From JBCCXZ01 sp965228005 (GTDB taxonomy: Bacteria > Planctomycetota > Planctomycetia > Pirellulales > Lacipirellulaceae): DNA of 64,000 nucleotides. The notes under the pieces are model-generated. The model did no database searches. It saw only the letters and a program-made list of their open reading frames with translations, and was not told the origin of the DNA. Both the position numbers and the translations under genes were made by a program. The stretch is from positions 186,001-250,000 of the forward strand of contig CBDDGV010000003.1 in the NCBI GenBank assembly GCA_965228005.1. The letters run 5' to 3'. How positions within the stretch are numbered: the first letter of the stretch is position 1; each line of letters begins with the position of its first letter. Shown piece by piece: positions 32,398 through 40,569 of this stretch.

Positions 32398-33444
32398 ATG
32401 AGCTCGATCGACCAAGCCTTCCTGCGTGCGTTTGACGCCGACCGGGCGCCGGTGCTTCAGCCGTCCGCCCCGCCCGCCGCTGTGCCGGTGCTAGCGCCCA
32501 GCGGAGAGCCGGCGAAGAAAGTGCACGTCAGCCAGAGCAACCGGTGGTTCGCCGGGGCTCCCGCTTCGGCCTCGGGAGAACCGCCGCAGCCGCACTTTGT
32601 CGCGGACACGCTGGGCGTTCATCAGGAGGCCGTGGCGACCTCGACCGTGGTGAGCGCGACGCCCGCCGCTCCGGAAAGCCCCCCCGACCCCGACCAGTGG
32701 CGGCCCCTCTCTGCTTACACGAATCAGCGTGAACCGGACGACACGGCAACGACTGCGCTCCCGCAGCCCGAGTCGCAGCGGGAGCCGTTCCGGGCCGCCT
32801 TGGAGGTCGACGAGCTGTACTGGCCCGCGCCGGTGCTGGAGCTCACTACCCGGCACAAGGCGCTGTTCGACGAGGCGGTGGCCGGGCTGGCGAACCTGGC
32901 GGTCGCGCACCACAAGCTGTTCGGGATTGTCGGCCAATCGCATGGTGTGGGGGGGACCACGATCGCGGCGTGCCTGGCGAGGCTGCTCGCCTCGTCGGGC
33001 CGGCGCATCGCTTTGGTCGACGCCGACTTCGGCTCCGGCAAGCTGGCGGAGACCCTCGGGGTGGCCGCTTCGCGCGGCTGGGACGAGTCGCTGCGGACGG
33101 GGATGCCGCTGCCCGAGTGCGCGGTGCACGCCTTGGCCGACGGGGTGACGCTGGCGCCGCTGCGGGGCTTCGGGGCGGTCGACGCCCGGGTGCTCGACAC
33201 GCTGCAGACCAGCGTGCTGGCGAACGTGTTGCGGCAGGGGTTCGACGCGGTGATCGCCGACATGGGCTGCCCGTTCAGCGGCACCCAGTCGGTGCTGGCC
33301 CCGCTGCTGGCGGCCCGCGCGGGGCTCGACGCTTCGATCGTGGTGACCGCTCCCGGGGCCGACCACCGCCAGGCGGTCGAAGAGGCGACCGACTTGTTGG
33401 CGACGCCCTGCCTGGGCTACATCGAGAATCAGCGGCGTTCGTAG
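32398..33444 (+). CDS. ParA/MinD-CpsD-like P-loop ATPase with long N-terminal extension
   Basis: 348 residues. The first ~150 are disordered and Pro/Ser-rich. The P-loop is GIVGQSHGVGGTTIAACLA, the deviant form (GxxxGVGGTT) of ParA/MinD-type and bacterial tyrosine-kinase (BY-kinase) ATPases, and LVDADFGSGKLAETLGV is the matching Walker A' and switch region. The usual Walker A lysine is replaced by glycine in this motif, which would reduce nucleotide hydrolysis unless a second lysine substitutes. In exopolysaccharide loci the equivalent protein regulates chain length. There is no Tyr-rich tail here, so kinase activity is doubtful. Part of the cluster from 26363 to 34333. Confidence 0.82.
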   Translation: MSSIDQAFLRAFDADRAPVLQPSAPPAAVPVLAPSGEPAKKVHVSQSNRWFAGAPASASGEPPQPHFVADTLGVHQEAVATSTVVSATPAAPESPPDPDQWRPLSAYTNQREPDDTATTALPQPESQREPFRAALEVDELYWPAPVLELTTRHKALFDEAVAGLANLAVAHHKLFGIVGQSHGVGGTTIAACLARLLASSGRRIALVDADFGSGKLAETLGVAASRGWDESLRTGMPLPECAVHALADGVTLAPLRGFGAVDARVLDTLQTSVLANVLRQGFDAVIADMGCPFSGTQSVLAPLLAARAGLDASIVVTAPGADHRQAVEEATDLLATPCLGYIENQRRS

Positions 33445-33508
33445 ACGACCGAGACGCACGGCGCGCTCCGTGGCGCGGCCGTCCTGAAACCACACAGGCG
33501 ACTTGCGG

Positions 33509-34333
33509 ATGTATACCGACTACTGGCAGCTGGAGGCGAAGCCGTTCGAGGGCGGGGCCGACCCGGCGTTTGTGTACCCGTGCGAGCAGCAACGCTCGGC
33601 GGTGCACAAGCTGCGGTACGCGATCGAGGGCCGCCGCGCAGCGGTCGCGGTCGTGGGGCCCACGGGCGTGGGCAAGACGATGCTCTTGGACCAGCTGCTC
33701 GCTGCGCTGGGCGAGGACTCGGGGCCGACGGTCCGGCTGTACTTCCCGTTGATGTCGCCGCGCGACCTGCTGGTGTACTTCGCGGAGCAGCTGGGGGCGC
33801 CGCCGGCGGACCCGATCCAGCAGACGGTTGAAGAAAGCCTCCGCAGGCTGGAGTTCACGCTGGGCGAGATCCGACGCCGGGGCCAGCACGCGGTGCTGGT
33901 CGTCGAGGAGGCGCACCTCTTGGAAGACAGCGGCTTGCTCGAGACGCTGCGGCTGCTGCTGAACATCCGCGTCGAGGGGCGGCCGACCTTCACGCTGGTG
34001 CTGGTGGGGCACCCCTCGCTGCTGGCCGCCCTGGGCCGCCACACCTCGCTCGATCACCGCATCGACCTGAAGGTGGTCGTCAAGCCGCTCACGCAGGAGG
34101 GCGCCGCGGAGTACGTCCGCCACCGCATGGCGGCGGCGGGCTCCACGCGAGAGGTCTTCGACGCCGCCGCGTTGGAGTTGGTGTACCGGCTGACCGGGGG
34201 AGTCCCGCAGCGGATCAATCGGCTGTGCGACCTTTCGCTGCTGGTCGGATTCGCGAACCAGGCGGCCGGCGTTACCGCGGCCGATGTCGAGGCGGTCAGC
34301 CAAGAGCTGCTGATCACGCCGCTGGCTGCTTAG
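33509..34333 (+). CDS. ExeA/XrtA-locus type AAA ATPase
   Basis: 274 residues from ATG 33509 (a TTG lies two codons upstream). The start MYTDYWQLEAKPFEGGADP is the signature opening of ExeA-like ATPases and the TIGR03015-type ATPases found beside PEP-CTERM/exopolysaccharide genes. Walker A is VVGPTGVGKTML near residue 55, and Walker B is AVLVVEEAHLLED. The sensor region ends with RLTGGVPQRINRLCD. ExeA helps secretins insert into the outer membrane by remodelling peptidoglycan; the exopolysaccharide-locus form is thought to power export. No peptidoglycan-binding domain is fused here. Likely cotranscribed with the P-loop protein upstream. Confidence 0.87.
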   Translation: MYTDYWQLEAKPFEGGADPAFVYPCEQQRSAVHKLRYAIEGRRAAVAVVGPTGVGKTMLLDQLLAALGEDSGPTVRLYFPLMSPRDLLVYFAEQLGAPPADPIQQTVEESLRRLEFTLGEIRRRGQHAVLVVEEAHLLEDSGLLETLRLLLNIRVEGRPTFTLVLVGHPSLLAALGRHTSLDHRIDLKVVVKPLTQEGAAEYVRHRMAAAGSTREVFDAAALELVYRLTGGVPQRINRLCDLSLLVGFANQAAGVTAADVEAVSQELLITPLAA

Positions 34334-34357
34334 GCGGCCAGCCTCTTTGTGGCTGGA

Positions 34358-34381
34358 TCGCCCTCGGAGAGTGCTCCTGCA
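34358..34381. repeat. Degenerate single copy of the GTAGGAGCCCTCTCC repeat
   Basis: TCGCCCTCGGAGAGTGCTCC is a worn match to the right half of the inverted pair at 35063-35135. It lies just before the toxin-antitoxin locus, so the locus is bracketed by the same repeat family. Confidence 0.6.
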
Positions 34382-34402
34382 AGCGCATCCAGGACGCGCC
34401 TT

Positions 34403-34432
34403 TTGACCCGGATCGTCCAGCCGTGCTAACCT
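34403..34432 (+). promoter_or_regulatory. Candidate promoter for the toxin-antitoxin pair
   Basis: TTGACC at 34403-34408 and TAACCT at 34427-34432 with an 18-base spacer, about 24 bases before the antitoxin start. Confidence 0.45.
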
Positions 34433-34455
34433 CAAGCGTACCGAGGAGACACGCG

Positions 34456-34731
34456 ATGACGCTGAACTTACCGCCCGAGATCGAAGCCATTGCCAAGGAG
34501 AAGGCGGCGAAAGCCGGTCTTTCCGACGTCGGCTCCTTCGTCGAGCGACTCATCGAGAACGCTTCACCGGAGCAGGCGTTGCTGCCGCCGCCGAGCGACC
34601 CTCGCATCATCGCAGCGATCAACGCGGGGTTTGAGAGCGGCGTTGAGGGTGAGATCGACGAAGACTTCTGGCAAGAACGCCGCCGGCGTCTGGACGGCGA
34701 GATTGCCAAGAAGCACGGGCCTGAAGCGTAG
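34456..34731 (+). CDS. ParD-like ribbon-helix-helix antitoxin
   Basis: 91 residues with a GAGGAG site 7 bases before ATG 34456. The N-terminus (MTLNLPPEIEAIAKEKAAKA, then GLSDVGSFVERLIENA) has the short strand and two helices of a ribbon-helix-helix DNA-binding dimer. The C-terminal half is acidic and flexible (FESGVEGEIDEDFWQE), the part that usually wraps the toxin. The toxin gene starts 12 bases downstream. These antitoxins normally repress their own promoter, and the pair may do so at the boxes 24 bases upstream. Confidence 0.82.
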   Translation: MTLNLPPEIEAIAKEKAAKAGLSDVGSFVERLIENASPEQALLPPPSDPRIIAAINAGFESGVEGEIDEDFWQERRRRLDGEIAKKHGPEA

Positions 34732-34743
34732 GGTGAGCCTTCC

Positions 34744-35049
34744 ATGGCCCGGGCCCGCTACTCGCCGCTTGCCAGGGCAGATATCGACGCCTCGGCGGCC
34801 TACATCGCTGGTGAGAATCCAGACGCTGCTCGTCGGTTTCAGCACGCTGTGCGCGAATCGATCGATCTGCTGCTTCGATTCCCGGAGTTGGCTCCCCTCT
34901 ACCCGCACCCGAACCGCCAGGGACTGCGGGCGAAGCTCGTAAGCGGCTTCAGGAACTACGTGCTCTTCTATACAGTCGAGCCCGACGGTATCTACCTAGT
35001 GCGGCTGCTTCACAGTTCCCGCGACCTGCCTCAGGCCTTGGCAGAGTAG
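34744..35049 (+). CDS. ParE/RelE-fold toxin
   Basis: 101 residues. The helical hairpin (YSPLARADIDASAAYIAGE), the FPELAPLYPHPNRQGLRAK segment and the strands NYVLFYTVEPDGIYLVRLLH follow the ParE/RelE fold, with the common ending VRLLHSSRDL. ParE-type members poison DNA gyrase while RelE members cut ribosome-bound mRNA; the sequence fits ParE better, but the target cannot be fixed here. Paired with the ParD-like gene in the usual antitoxin-first order. Confidence 0.88.
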   Translation: MARARYSPLARADIDASAAYIAGENPDAARRFQHAVRESIDLLLRFPELAPLYPHPNRQGLRAKLVSGFRNYVLFYTVEPDGIYLVRLLHSSRDLPQALAE

Positions 35050-35062
35050 TTTCTGTTGTGTT

Positions 35063-35135
35063 TGTAGGAGCCCTCTCCGAGGGCGAAGCCGCGTTGCGGC
35101 GGTGAGCTTAATCGCCCTTGGAGAGGGCTCCTACA
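35063..35135. repeat. REPIN-like pair, TGTAGGAGCCCTCTCC family
   Basis: A 24-base unit at 35063-35086 (TGTAGGAGCCCTCTCC then GAGGGCGA) is repeated inverted at 35112-35135 (TCGCCCTTGG then AGAGGGCTCCTACA). A small GC hairpin (GCCGCGTTGCGGC) sits between them. It lies between the convergent toxin and zinc-ribbon membrane protein genes and may also terminate both. Confidence 0.82.
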
Positions 35136-35158
35136 GAAGGCTCTTGAAGACGGAGCCC

Positions 35159-35839
35159 TTACCTCGGCTTGGCTTCCGCCGCCCACGAGCCGGTGAGGCT
35201 GCGGTAGCCGTCGAAGGCCTCGGTCGATTGCCAGTGCGGGTCGTTCCACACCGCGTTGGAGGTGTCCTCCAGACGATCCAGGCGGTCGTGCAGGCCGTCG
35301 AGGTTGCGGTTCACCCAGCGGCTGGAGTTCCACAGGCGGACGGCCATCCAGACGAGGCCGACGATCAGCACGCCCTCGGATGCGAGCGTGGCGGCCATGC
35401 CGATACGCCACAGCACCGGCGCCTCATAGGCGGCTGAGCAGAGCAGGATGCCGCCGCCGACCAGCAGGCCCGAGATGCCCCCGGAGAGGATCAGGCTGAG
35501 CACCCACGAGGCGGACTGGGGCCGCTCGCGGCGGTGCGTGGTCGTCGAGATGCGCGGGGCCGCGGCGCCGAGCGGGCGGTCGATCCGCAGCCTGGCGAAG
35601 GGCTCGGCCTCCTCGCGCATCGTGGCGGCGCGGAGCGGCCGGCCGAGCTTGCGGAGGCGGGCCTCGGAGGCGGCCAGTGTTTGGGTCGCGTCGAGCCCGC
35701 TGTCGGGTGACGACTCGAGCTCATCGCCCGATTGGGCCGGGTCGCGTTCGATCGGCGTCTCGCACCGGGAACAGACCAGCCGGCTGCGGGTGTTGCTGGC
35801 AACGGCCGGGACGTCTTGCTGGCAGTGACGGCACCACAT
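35159..35839 (-). CDS. Zinc-ribbon two-helix membrane protein, unknown function
   Basis: 226 residues from ATG 35839, preceded on the minus strand by a run of G that can serve as ribosome site. The N-terminus holds two Cys pairs (MWCRHCQQ and CSRCETP) forming a zinc ribbon, followed by a disordered linker (ERDPAQSGDELESSPDSGLD). Two membrane helices follow (VLSLILSGGISGLLVGGGILL, then MAATLASEGVLIVGLVWMAVRL), and a C-terminal coiled coil (LDGLHDRLDRLEDTSNAV). The layout is seen in planctomycete membrane proteins without known role. It is convergent with the toxin gene and upstream of nothing on its strand. Confidence 0.75.
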   Translation of the reverse strand: MWCRHCQQDVPAVASNTRSRLVCSRCETPIERDPAQSGDELESSPDSGLDATQTLAASEARLRKLGRPLRAATMREEAEPFARLRIDRPLGAAAPRISTTTHRRERPQSASWVLSLILSGGISGLLVGGGILLCSAAYEAPVLWRIGMAATLASEGVLIVGLVWMAVRLWNSSRWVNRNLDGLHDRLDRLEDTSNAVWNDPHWQSTEAFDGYRSLTGSWAAEAKPR

Positions 35840-35991
35840 GAATCGGAATCCCCCCTCAAGGCGTGCCACAACCGCAACTATCGGGTGCGGTGCGGCGGAG
35901 ACAAGGCCGCGCTTGCGCGCGGTCGCCTTAAGAAAATCGTCCGCCGCAGACGCGGGGCTGAAGCGATTCCGCGCGGATGTACCGAAGCGGA

Positions 35992-37875
35992 CTACGGCTG
36001 GGCTTCGACCGGCTCGGCGGGGCGGTACCAGTTGCCCAGCAGCCAGTCGACGACCAGCTCCAGCGACTTGTCGTCCAGCTGGTTGAGCCGCGGGTCGTCG
36101 TGCGGGGCGAAGCTCGGCATGCGGTCGTTCGTGTCGGGGTAGAACCGCTCGTCGGTGGGGTCCCGGATGAAGTCGATCAGCCACTGGCGGGACATGTAGC
36201 CGGTGAGGTCGGGGGCGCCGGAGTTGTAATCGACGTCCTGGTAGTTGTGGCAGTCGGCGCAGCCGATCTCCTCTTTGAGGATGGTCGCGCCCTCGGCGAT
36301 CTCGTCGGCGGCGGGCGCGGGCTGGCCTTCGGCGACCGCCCAGGCGGAGTCGCTCTCCGCGGCGAGGGCGAGCGTCACGAGCCGCACCTGGCGGGCCAGC
36401 TCTTCGGCCTCTTCGGGATCGGAATCAACGAGCATGGTCTGGACCCAGTCGACCATGTCGCCTTCGGCGAACGGCGAGCCTTCGTAACCGAGGAAGTGCT
36501 TGCCGCCGACGCGTTCGGGGTCGAGCATGCCGGCCATCCACTCGGCGCCGCCGACGCGGTAGAGGTTGGGCGCCAGCGCGGGGGCGTCGCTCTGGGCGTC
36601 GTGCGGGTGGTGCGGGTGGCAGCTCGCGCAGTTGGCCTCGAAAATCTTCTGCCCCTGCAAGAATGCGTCGTCGTAGACCAGCGTCAGCGCGCCGGTCGGC
36701 GGGATGCGGCTCGGGCTCTGGGCCAGCTCAACCACGCGCTCGGCCACGTGGTGGGCTTCTTCCTTCGCGGCGAGGAAGCGGGTGGAGGTCTCGTGCCGGG
36801 GGTCGTCGGTCGCGTCGGGGTACCAGGAGGCGTAGTAGTCTTCCTGCAGTGCTTGGACGGTGAGCATCGCGCTGCCGCCGAGCAGGACGGCCAGCATCGC
36901 GACGTTCAGGAAGTGGCCCACGCGGGTGCGGCCGATCCACGGCATGACGAACAGCACCGCGACGATCAGCCCGGGGATGACGAAGGCGCCCCACACCTCG
37001 GCCTCGCCGGGGAACCACTTGAGGAACTGGAAGAGGAACAGGAAGTACCATTCGGGGCGGGCGGCGTCGTAGGGGTTCGAGGGGTCGGCGGGAGCGGTCA
37101 GCTCGGCGCCGCCGTAGTAGACGGTGAGCCCCAGCACCGCGGCGAGCACGCCGAGCGCGGCGACGCTGTCCTTCAGCACCTGGTCGGGCCAGAAGACGCC
37201 GTCGGCGCCGCTCTTGGGGTTCTTGGCGTGCAGCCCGTGCCGGCGGAACAGGATCACGTGCAGCGCGATGAACAGCACCATCAGCCCGGGCAGCACGCCC
37301 GCGTGCAGGGCGAAGAACCGGGTGAGCGTGTGGTGCCCGTAGTCGCTGCCGCCGATGGCGAGCTTCTTGATCTCGGGGCCGACCACGGGCGCCTGGCTGG
37401 CGAGGTTCGTGCCGACGCTGGTGGCCCAGTAGCCCTTCTGGTCCCAGGGCAGCAGGTAGCCGGTGAAGGAGAGTCCGAGGACGATGAGCATCAGCACGAT
37501 GCCGATCACGAAGTTCAGCTCACGGGGCGCGCGGTAGGCGCCGTCCCACACCACCTGCACGAAGTGCAACGCGAGCAGGATGATCATGGCCTGGGCCATG
37601 AAGTGGTGGATGCCGCGGAGCAGCCAGCCGCCGGGCATCTCGTACTGGATGTAGAAGACGCTCTCCCAGGCGGTCTGGGTGCTGGGGCTGTACGCCATCC
37701 AGAGGAACGTGCCGGTGATGACCTGCGTGACGAAAGCCATCACGAGGGTGCTGCCCCAGACGTAGCGCCAGCGTGCGCCGCCGGGGACGGGCTCGTAGAG
37801 CGCCTCGTCCATCACCTTGCGGATGCCGGTGCGGTCGTCCAGCCAATCCATTAACCCCGCGGTGATTCGGCTCAT
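35992..37875 (-). CDS. Cytochrome b fused to a C-terminal di-heme cytochrome c
   Basis: About 627 residues. The N-terminal two-thirds is a full cytochrome b with the subunit-IV part included: heme-binding histidines in GIHHFMAQAMIILLALHF and FFALHAGVLPGLMVLFIALHV, and the quinol-site PEWYFLFLFQFLKWF in place of PEWY. About eight membrane helices can be drawn. The C-terminal ~230 residues carry two CxxCH heme sites, CASCH (KIFEANCASCHPHH) and CADCH (IGCADCHNYQDV), so a soluble di-heme c domain takes the place of separate cytochrome c1. The ATG overlaps the stop of the Rieske gene (ATGA), so both form one quinol-oxidising complex. Confidence 0.93.
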   Translation of the reverse strand: MSRITAGLMDWLDDRTGIRKVMDEALYEPVPGGARWRYVWGSTLVMAFVTQVITGTFLWMAYSPSTQTAWESVFYIQYEMPGGWLLRGIHHFMAQAMIILLALHFVQVVWDGAYRAPRELNFVIGIVLMLIVLGLSFTGYLLPWDQKGYWATSVGTNLASQAPVVGPEIKKLAIGGSDYGHHTLTRFFALHAGVLPGLMVLFIALHVILFRRHGLHAKNPKSGADGVFWPDQVLKDSVAALGVLAAVLGLTVYYGGAELTAPADPSNPYDAARPEWYFLFLFQFLKWFPGEAEVWGAFVIPGLIVAVLFVMPWIGRTRVGHFLNVAMLAVLLGGSAMLTVQALQEDYYASWYPDATDDPRHETSTRFLAAKEEAHHVAERVVELAQSPSRIPPTGALTLVYDDAFLQGQKIFEANCASCHPHHPHDAQSDAPALAPNLYRVGGAEWMAGMLDPERVGGKHFLGYEGSPFAEGDMVDWVQTMLVDSDPEEAEELARQVRLVTLALAAESDSAWAVAEGQPAPAADEIAEGATILKEEIGCADCHNYQDVDYNSGAPDLTGYMSRQWLIDFIRDPTDERFYPDTNDRMPSFAPHDDPRLNQLDDKSLELVVDWLLGNWYRPAEPVEAQP

Positions 37876-38453
37876 GCCCCGGCGATCCTCTCGGCGTGGC
37901 CGGTCTGGTAGTCGATGTACTCGACCCACACCTGGAGGGCGCCGTCTTCGGAGCCCTCGACCGGTTTGAGCTCCACCGGCAGCGGGTCCATGTCGCGGGG
38001 GGAGACCTCCTGGTCGCCGCGGCTGCGGGCGCCATCGAGGTCGAACGAACTGGTGTGGCAGGGGCACATGAAGAGCTCGTCGCCCGGCGTGTAGCCGATG
38101 AAGCACCCCGCGTGCGGGCACTTCGCCGAGAGGGCGAGCGGCTTCTCCTCGCCCGGTTTCCGGACGAGGTACACCGCGCCGAGCCGCTGGTTGGAGTAGC
38201 CGTTCCAGTGGTCGACCTTGTCGGCCAGCACGGTGAACGCGCGGGGCACGCCGTCGTCGGGCACCTGCTCCAGCAGTGCGACGGGGACCGACGGGCTCTT
38301 GGCCTTCTTCCAGAGCGGCGCCAGGAACACGGCGATCCCGCTGGCGAGCGGCGTGAGCAGCGCGACGGCGCCGGCGCCGACGGCGGCGGCCGCCGTGAGG
38401 AACCCCCGGCGGGGCGGCCCTCCGGGTGGGCTCTCGTGCGATGGGCCGCTCAT
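37872..38453 (-). CDS. Rieske iron-sulfur subunit of the bc-type complex
   Basis: 193 residues from ATG 38453, with AGGAG 8 bases upstream. The N-terminus carries a twin-arginine-like start (PPRRGFLTAAAAVGAGAVALL) and one membrane helix. The cluster site is complete: CPHAGC and CPCHTSSFD give the two Cys and two His ligands of a [2Fe-2S] Rieske centre. It takes electrons from quinol and passes them to the c hemes fused to cytochrome b. It overlaps the b-c gene by four bases. Confidence 0.93.
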   Translation of the reverse strand: MSGPSHESPPGGPPRRGFLTAAAAVGAGAVALLTPLASGIAVFLAPLWKKAKSPSVPVALLEQVPDDGVPRAFTVLADKVDHWNGYSNQRLGAVYLVRKPGEEKPLALSAKCPHAGCFIGYTPGDELFMCPCHTSSFDLDGARSRGDQEVSPRDMDPLPVELKPVEGSEDGALQVWVEYIDYQTGHAERIAGA

Positions 38454-38510
38454 GCCGTTTTCTCCTAAAGCGGGCGATGGGGTCACGCCGTCCTGCGCGA
38501 CTGCTGGGGG

Positions 38511-38540
38511 ATTATCCTAACGCTTTGAGGAGTGCGTCAA
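38511..38540 (-). promoter_or_regulatory. Promoter for the Rieske/cytochrome b-c operon
   Basis: On the minus strand, TTGACG (38540-38535) and GATAAT (38516-38511) with an 18-base spacer, located at the very end of the upstream nrnA gene and about 58 bases before the Rieske start. Confidence 0.62.
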
Positions 38541-39498
38541 GAATCATCTGCTGTGCTTCTGCCAGCGGCTTGTCGACGCGGATGCCCGAGGCGGCGCGGT
38601 GGCCGCCGCCCCCGAACTGCTCGGCGACGGCGCTGACATCCAGGCCGCCGCGGCTGCGGAGGCTGACTTTCGTCTGCCCGTCGGGCAGTTCGACAAACAA
38701 CGCGGCGACCTGCGAGCCGTCGATCGAGAGCAGCGCATTGATGGCGTCCTCCGTGTCGGTGGTCGCGGAGTCGGTTTCCTCGAAGTCCTTCTGGGAGACG
38801 GCGCTGGTGTGCAGCCGGCCGCCGGCGTGGGGTTCGATGTTCGAGAGGATGCGGCCCCGGAGGTGCAGTCGCGGCAGGGAGTGCTTTTCGTACAGCGCCG
38901 AGAATACCTCGGGCGGCGAGGCGCCCGCGTCGGCCAGCTTGGCGAGCGCACGGAAGGTGTCGCCGGTGACCGACGAGAAGCGGAACCAACCCGTGTCGGT
39001 GGCGATGGCCGTGAAGCAGAGCTGCGCGGTCTGCGACGAGAGCTCCACGCCGAGGTGCTCGGCGAGTTCGAGGATCAGCCGCCCGGTGGCCTCGGCGGAC
39101 GAGTCTTTGAAGACCTGCACGCCGAGGTCGTCGGAGCTGACGTGGTGGTCGATCAGCAACTTCGCGCCGGTGAAGCCCCGCAGCACGTCGGCCATCGGGC
39201 CGAGCTGCCCCCAGGCGCTCGTGTCGACCACAAAGAACGTGTCGGCGCCTTGGAGCTCTTCGGGTTGGACGGTTTCGCCGAGGACGCCCACCTTGCCGTC
39301 GGGGTCGACAAACGCCAGGTGTTCGGGGACGGCGTCGCCGTTCACGATGCGGACCTCTTTGCCGAGCGACTCGAGCACCGCGGCCAGGGTGAGCTCGCTG
39401 CCGAGCGCGTCGCAGTCGGCGCGCATGTGGCTGGTGATCACGCAGACCCGGGCGGCCTCGATGAACGGTTCGATCGGTTTCCAGTCGATGGAGGACAA
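38512..39498 (-). CDS. nrnA: DHH-family oligoribonuclease / pAp phosphatase
   Basis: 328 residues. The catalytic DHH-type motifs are present: SHMRADCDALGSE (the DxDAxGS), VVDTS, LIDHHVSSDD and TDTGWFRF, with the DHHA1 domain ending in FGGGGHRAASG. NrnA-like enzymes cut short RNA to mononucleotides and remove the 3' phosphate of pAp. The length matches the family (about 320-340). The promoter of the Rieske gene lies inside its last codons. It is followed on the same strand by the Rieske operon and preceded by ribF. Confidence 0.92.
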   Translation of the reverse strand: MSSIDWKPIEPFIEAARVCVITSHMRADCDALGSELTLAAVLESLGKEVRIVNGDAVPEHLAFVDPDGKVGVLGETVQPEELQGADTFFVVDTSAWGQLGPMADVLRGFTGAKLLIDHHVSSDDLGVQVFKDSSAEATGRLILELAEHLGVELSSQTAQLCFTAIATDTGWFRFSSVTGDTFRALAKLADAGASPPEVFSALYEKHSLPRLHLRGRILSNIEPHAGGRLHTSAVSQKDFEETDSATTDTEDAINALLSIDGSQVAALFVELPDGQTKVSLRSRGGLDVSAVAEQFGGGGHRAASGIRVDKPLAEAQQMILDALLKALG

Positions 39499-39522
39499 GA
39501 GCGTTTTCCTTCGGGCGTAAGA

Positions 39523-40473
39523 CTAGGCTTGTTCGTCGTGAGGGGTCGCCGGGGCGAGCGCGATGTCTTTCGCTTCGGCAACGTCGTTGCGGAGCTGAGC
39601 GACGAGCGCTTCCTGATTGGGGAACGGCTCGACCCCGCGGAGCCGACGGAGGAATTCGACCTCCAGCGTCTCGCCGTAGAGCGCCTCCTCGCGGCCGATG
39701 AGGTGCACCTCCACCTTGTGCTCGGGTTCGTCGAACGTGGGGTTGCCGCCCAGGTGGATCGCCGCGGCGTGGGAGATGCCGTTGTGCCAGGCGCGTCCCG
39801 CGTAGACGCCGGGCGCGGGCAGCAGCGTGTCGATGCCCGCGAGGTTGGCGGTGGGGAAGCCGATCTTGGCCCCCCGGCCGACGCCGTGCGTCACCAGCCC
39901 GCGGATGCGGTAGGGCGCGGTGAGCATCTCGGCCGCGTCGGCAACGTCGCCCGCGGCGATCGCCTTGCGGATGCGGGAGCTGCTGACCAACTCGCCGCCG
40001 CTCTCGATGGGCGTGACGATGTCGAGCGTCATGCCGTGGGCTGCGGTCAGGTCGCGGAGCGTGGCGACGTCTCCCTGCCGGTCGCGTCCGAAAAAGAAGT
40101 TGGGCCCCTCGACCACGGCCCGCGCCTGGAGGGCGTCGACCACGATCCGCTCGAAGAAGTCTTGGGCCGACAGGCTGAGAAGCTCGCGGTCGGTGGGGTA
40201 GGCAACGATCTTGTGGACGCCGAAGCCGGCGAGCAGTTGGGCCTTGCGCTCGGTCCAGGTGAGCGGCGGGGGGCACTGCTCCGGCCGCAGCAGCCGCACC
40301 GGGTGGGGGTCGAACGTGAAGACGATCGCGGGGCCGTTGAACTCGCCGGCCCGCTCGAGCAGCTTGCGGACGATGCGGGCGTGGCCGCGGTGGACGCCGT
40401 CGAAGTTGCCGATGGCGACCGCCCCGCCGCGGGCCGAGTCGGGCAGCGTAGAGAGGTCTCGGACGATCGGCAA
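39523..40473 (-). CDS. ribF: Bifunctional riboflavin kinase / FAD synthetase
   Basis: About 316 residues. The FAD synthetase half has AIGNFDGVHRGHARIV (the nucleotidyltransferase GxFDGxHxGH). SSSRIRKAI is the second nucleotide motif. The flavokinase half reads GRGAKIGFPTANL, AIHLGGNPTFDE, and FLRRLRGVEPF. I chose TTG 40473, which has AAGGTGG 6 bases upstream, because the only ATG (40581) lies upstream of the -10 box of a near-consensus promoter and would not be transcribed. The length then fits RibF (about 310). It makes FMN and FAD for flavoproteins. Confidence 0.9.
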   Translation of the reverse strand: MPIVRDLSTLPDSARGGAVAIGNFDGVHRGHARIVRKLLERAGEFNGPAIVFTFDPHPVRLLRPEQCPPPLTWTERKAQLLAGFGVHKIVAYPTDRELLSLSAQDFFERIVVDALQARAVVEGPNFFFGRDRQGDVATLRDLTAAHGMTLDIVTPIESGGELVSSSRIRKAIAAGDVADAAEMLTAPYRIRGLVTHGVGRGAKIGFPTANLAGIDTLLPAPGVYAGRAWHNGISHAAAIHLGGNPTFDEPEHKVEVHLIGREEALYGETLEVEFLRRLRGVEPFPNQEALVAQLRNDVAEAKDIALAPATPHDEQA

Positions 40474-40569
40474 CGCGCACCACCTTCGTTGGCGTCGGCC
40501 CGGGGCTCTGTCGCCGGGTTTGGCCGACGGGTTTGGGCCGCCGGGTTTGGGCCGCCGCCAGAAACGCCT

